Positions 41,829 through 43,724 of a DNA stretch of 43,724 bases are shown here, one piece after another. A program made the position numbers and the translations under genes. The stretch's first letter is position 1. Every line of letters begins with the position of its first letter. Under the pieces are notes generated by a model, which made no database searches, was not told the origin of the DNA, and saw only the letters and a list, made by a program, of their open reading frames with translations. Origin of the DNA: Lachnospiraceae bacterium (GTDB lineage Bacteria; Bacillota; Clostridia; Lachnospirales; Lachnospiraceae); the NCBI GenBank assembly GCA_017525525.1, contig JAFXSQ010000038.1:1-43724 (forward strand). Reading direction: 5' to 3'.

Positions 41829-43301
41829 ATGAAGTATTCACTTCGTGCGAAGATAAGCCTGATGGTGCTTCTTTTCTCGGCGGTTATCTTCGCTGTTTCA
41901 TGGATAATCTGTAATTATGTCATAGAAGGCGTATTTATATGGAATGTCAAGACAGGACTCAAAACCACATTTGAGTCCTGTGACAGTCTGTTTCAGAATT
42001 CTTTTATCTCAGAGGACGAGGGGAACGAAAAAATGAGCTCTGTCGAAAATCCGATAGGAGCGCTCGTCCTTATTTTTGATTCCCAGAACAGTATGGTTTA
42101 CACCACGATAAGTGATGAGAGCGTAATGATGCAAAGTATGAATGCCATACTTGATTCGCTTTCGCCGAAACAGATGAAGCAGAAGGTAAGCCCGGGGACC
42201 TTCAGCATAAGAAGGACGCATGATGTGATTATTAATTCCGACTATTACGATCTGGTCGGAACGCTGAGCAATGGTTACATCATTATTTTGCGTACTCCCG
42301 TAGACCGTATAAGCTACACCATGAGCACGATAACCAAGGTGTTCGTTTACGTAGCTGCGGCGATGATGCTAATCGGCTCCGCATTTATGCTTATCCTGTC
42401 GAACTTTATCACCAGGCCCATAAAGAAGCTTTCACGCGCGGCGAGAAGAATAAGTCACCTTGAGTTCGGAGATGAGATTGTGATAAAGAGCAACGATGAG
42501 ATAGGAGAGCTCGGTGACAGCATGAACGAGATGGCAAGACGCTTGGAGGGCGCCATAAGCGAGCTTAAGAGCGCGAATATCAAGCTTGAGAAGGATATAG
42601 CGGAGAAGACTCAGATAGATGAGATGAGAAAGGAGTTCCTGTCGCATGTGTCACATGAACTCAAAACTCCTATAGCGCTCATACAGGGCTATGCCGAGGG
42701 CTTGAAGGATATGGATGCGGACACTGATAAGGAAGACAGGGATTACTACACGGATGTTATAATAGACGAAGCGCACAAGATGAATGAGCTTGTCAAGAGA
42801 CTTCTCATGCTCAATGAGATAGAGTTTGGGCAGACGCCGCTTTCCATAGAGCGGTTTGACATAACGCAGATGATAAAGCAGAAGCTTAATTCTTCGAGGA
42901 TACTGATTGAAGAGGCAGGAGCGATGGTTACCTTTGAGCAGGAGGAACCTTGCTATGTGTGGGCTGATGAATACATGATAGAGGAAGTATTCTCAAACTA
43001 CCTGACCAACGCTATACACTATGTGCGTGAGGGAGGAGAGATAAAGATAAAAACAGAGACGGTGGGAGATAACATAAGAGTGTCTGTCTACAATGACGGC
43101 AACAAAATACCCCAAGAGGATATAGACAAGATATTTGATAAGTTCTACAAGGTGGACAAGGCGAGAACGAGAGAGTACGGCGGAAACGGCATAGGGCTTT
43201 CGATTGTTGCTGCCGCTATGGAAGCACACGGAAAAAAGTACGGAGTACGCAATGAGGAGGATGGTGTAACCTTCTGGTTTGAAGCGGACGGCAAAGCATG
43301 A
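41829..43301 (+). CDS. Membrane sensor histidine kinase
   Basis: This 490-residue kinase has a transmembrane helix at about 9-31, an extracytoplasmic sensor of about 135 residues, and a second helix near 168-190. A HAMP linker (ITRPIKKLSRAARRISHLEF) is followed by HisKA with the phosphoacceptor His276 in SHVSHELKTPIALIQGYAEG. The catalytic domain has N-box NYLTNAIHYV, G1 VYNDGNKIP, F-box FYKVD and G2 GGNGIGLSI. It is the partner of the regulator three bases upstream. No transporter gene lies next to it. Confidence 0.96.
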   Translation: MKYSLRAKISLMVLLFSAVIFAVSWIICNYVIEGVFIWNVKTGLKTTFESCDSLFQNSFISEDEGNEKMSSVENPIGALVLIFDSQNSMVYTTISDESVMMQSMNAILDSLSPKQMKQKVSPGTFSIRRTHDVIINSDYYDLVGTLSNGYIIILRTPVDRISYTMSTITKVFVYVAAAMMLIGSAFMLILSNFITRPIKKLSRAARRISHLEFGDEIVIKSNDEIGELGDSMNEMARRLEGAISELKSANIKLEKDIAEKTQIDEMRKEFLSHVSHELKTPIALIQGYAEGLKDMDADTDKEDRDYYTDVIIDEAHKMNELVKRLLMLNEIEFGQTPLSIERFDITQMIKQKLNSSRILIEEAGAMVTFEQEEPCYVWADEYMIEEVFSNYLTNAIHYVREGGEIKIKTETVGDNIRVSVYNDGNKIPQEDIDKIFDKFYKVDKARTREYGGNGIGLSIVAAAMEAHGKKYGVRNEEDGVTFWFEADGKA

Positions 43302-43390
43302 CAGGGCGATGCTGCTCTGAACGTCGGTGTCATGTCTTACGCGAAGCGACGCAGACCGTAATGCGAAGCGTTACGGTGCCGGCCTTCGAT

Positions 43391-43428
43391 GTCATAAGGA
43401 ATCCACCGCAAGCGGTACCCCTTATGAC
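43391..43428 (-). repeat. Inverted copy of the exporter-operon palindrome
   Basis: GTCATAAGG (43391-43399) pairs with CCTTATGAC (43420-43428). Its reverse complement matches 33339-33377 except in the 4-5 bases of the inner loop. Confidence 0.8.
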
Positions 43429-43482
43429 GAAATGTGAGGGCTTGCGAAGCAACAGGAAGAATCTTAACCAACAGCAGAAAAA

Positions 43483-43516
43483 AGATTCTTCGGGCTGACG
43501 CCCTCAGAATGACACG
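43483..43516 (+). repeat. Dispersed 34-bp repeat, copy 3
   Basis: Same length and ends (AGATTCTTCGGGCT and GACACG) as 1618-1651, but the middle reads CCCTCAGAAT instead. Confidence 0.6.
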
Positions 43517-43584
43517 TAAAAAAACGTTCTCGCGACACAGAAAAAAATGCTTTCATAACACGCTTTCATAACACGTAAAAAAAT

Positions 43585-43724
43585 GTTACTATTCACAGCC
43601 GCGTAACCCACGACCCGTCCGCTGCGCGTCCGTCGCGGCTGCGCCGCTTATGGTCATGGGTATGCGCGGAGTTACTGCTTCGCAGTATTATCAAAAAAGC
43701 AAGTGTTGGTTCTTATGTGCAAGC
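43585..43724 (-). mobile_element. Second MITE-like copy, cut by the window edge
   Basis: It begins GTTACTATTCACAG and follows the reverse complement of 38322-38513 through the CGCTTATGG, CATGGGT, ACTGCTTCGCAGT and TTATGTGCAAGC blocks. About 140 of the expected ~190 bases are present. Confidence 0.75.

Larger units (their letters stand above)
43302..43584. repeat. Gene-free nest of short dispersed and tandem repeats
   Basis: After the kinase gene no coding region is supported. It contains a CCGTAA/TTACGG hairpin near 43353-43373. It contains an inverted copy of the 33339-33377 palindrome (43391-43428), a third 34-bp dispersed repeat (43483-43516), and a 13-bp direct tandem repeat GCTTTCATAACAC at 43549-43561 and 43562-43574. 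Confidence 0.7.

Overview
The window reads as chromosome from a Gram-positive anaerobe of the Clostridia, most likely family Lachnospiraceae. The grounds are: low-to-moderate G+C codon use with many AGA/AGG, ATA and GAG codons; strong AGGAGG ribosome-binding sites; sigma-A-type promoters; a sortase substrate with an SPATG-type anchor; Thr/Pro/Glu-rich linkers; a DUF5688-type protein; and housekeeping blocks (tig-clpX-ysxC, rho-rpmE-yqhQ-prmC-prfA, ylxM-ffh-rpsP-khpA-rimM-trmD) in Firmicute-like order. The genus cannot be fixed from the sequence alone. Every protein gene I could support lies on the + strand.

Layout. (1) 1-1553: sodA, preceded by an unusual structured leader, then luxS. (2) 1554-8521: hairpin repeats around one very large cell-wall-anchored surface protein. 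(3) 8583-11944: tig-clpX-ysxC, without the clpP and lon genes often found there. (4) 12030-16491: a lipoprotein solute-binding protein, a membrane diguanylate cyclase and a GH13 alpha-glucosidase, which look like one sugar-sensing unit. (5) 16492-18000: an orphan HExxH metallopeptidase between two decayed small membrane ORFs. (6) 18020-25241: rho (with a Q/R-rich insertion), rpmE, yqhQ, prmC, prfA, uppP and hisC. (7) 25238-27015: a candidate small RNA, a DUF5688 gene, a cold-shock gene and three tandem hairpin-rich 96-bp repeats. (8) 27042-36000: an apparent operon of a TetR regulator, a lone receiver, rarA, and a MacAB-like exporter with two different membrane-fusion proteins, followed by two small membrane proteins. 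(9) 35980-39807: ylxM-ffh-rpsP-khpA, a MITE-like insertion, then rimM-trmD. (10) 39811-43301: a lipoprotein, a small membrane protein and a two-component system. (11) 43302-43724: a nest of dispersed repeats.

The most interesting signals are these. First, the ~240-nt RNA between a good Shine-Dalgarno and the sodA start appears able to fold so that the two are brought together. Second, the binding protein/diguanylate cyclase/glucosidase cluster. Third, the dual-adaptor exporter with low-complexity and acidic insertions. Fourth, the Q-rich tandem repeat in Rho. Fifth, several families of palindromic dispersed repeats, one of which sits inside the ribosome/SRP operon. All functional statements rest on motif recognition by eye; no database search or folding program was run.
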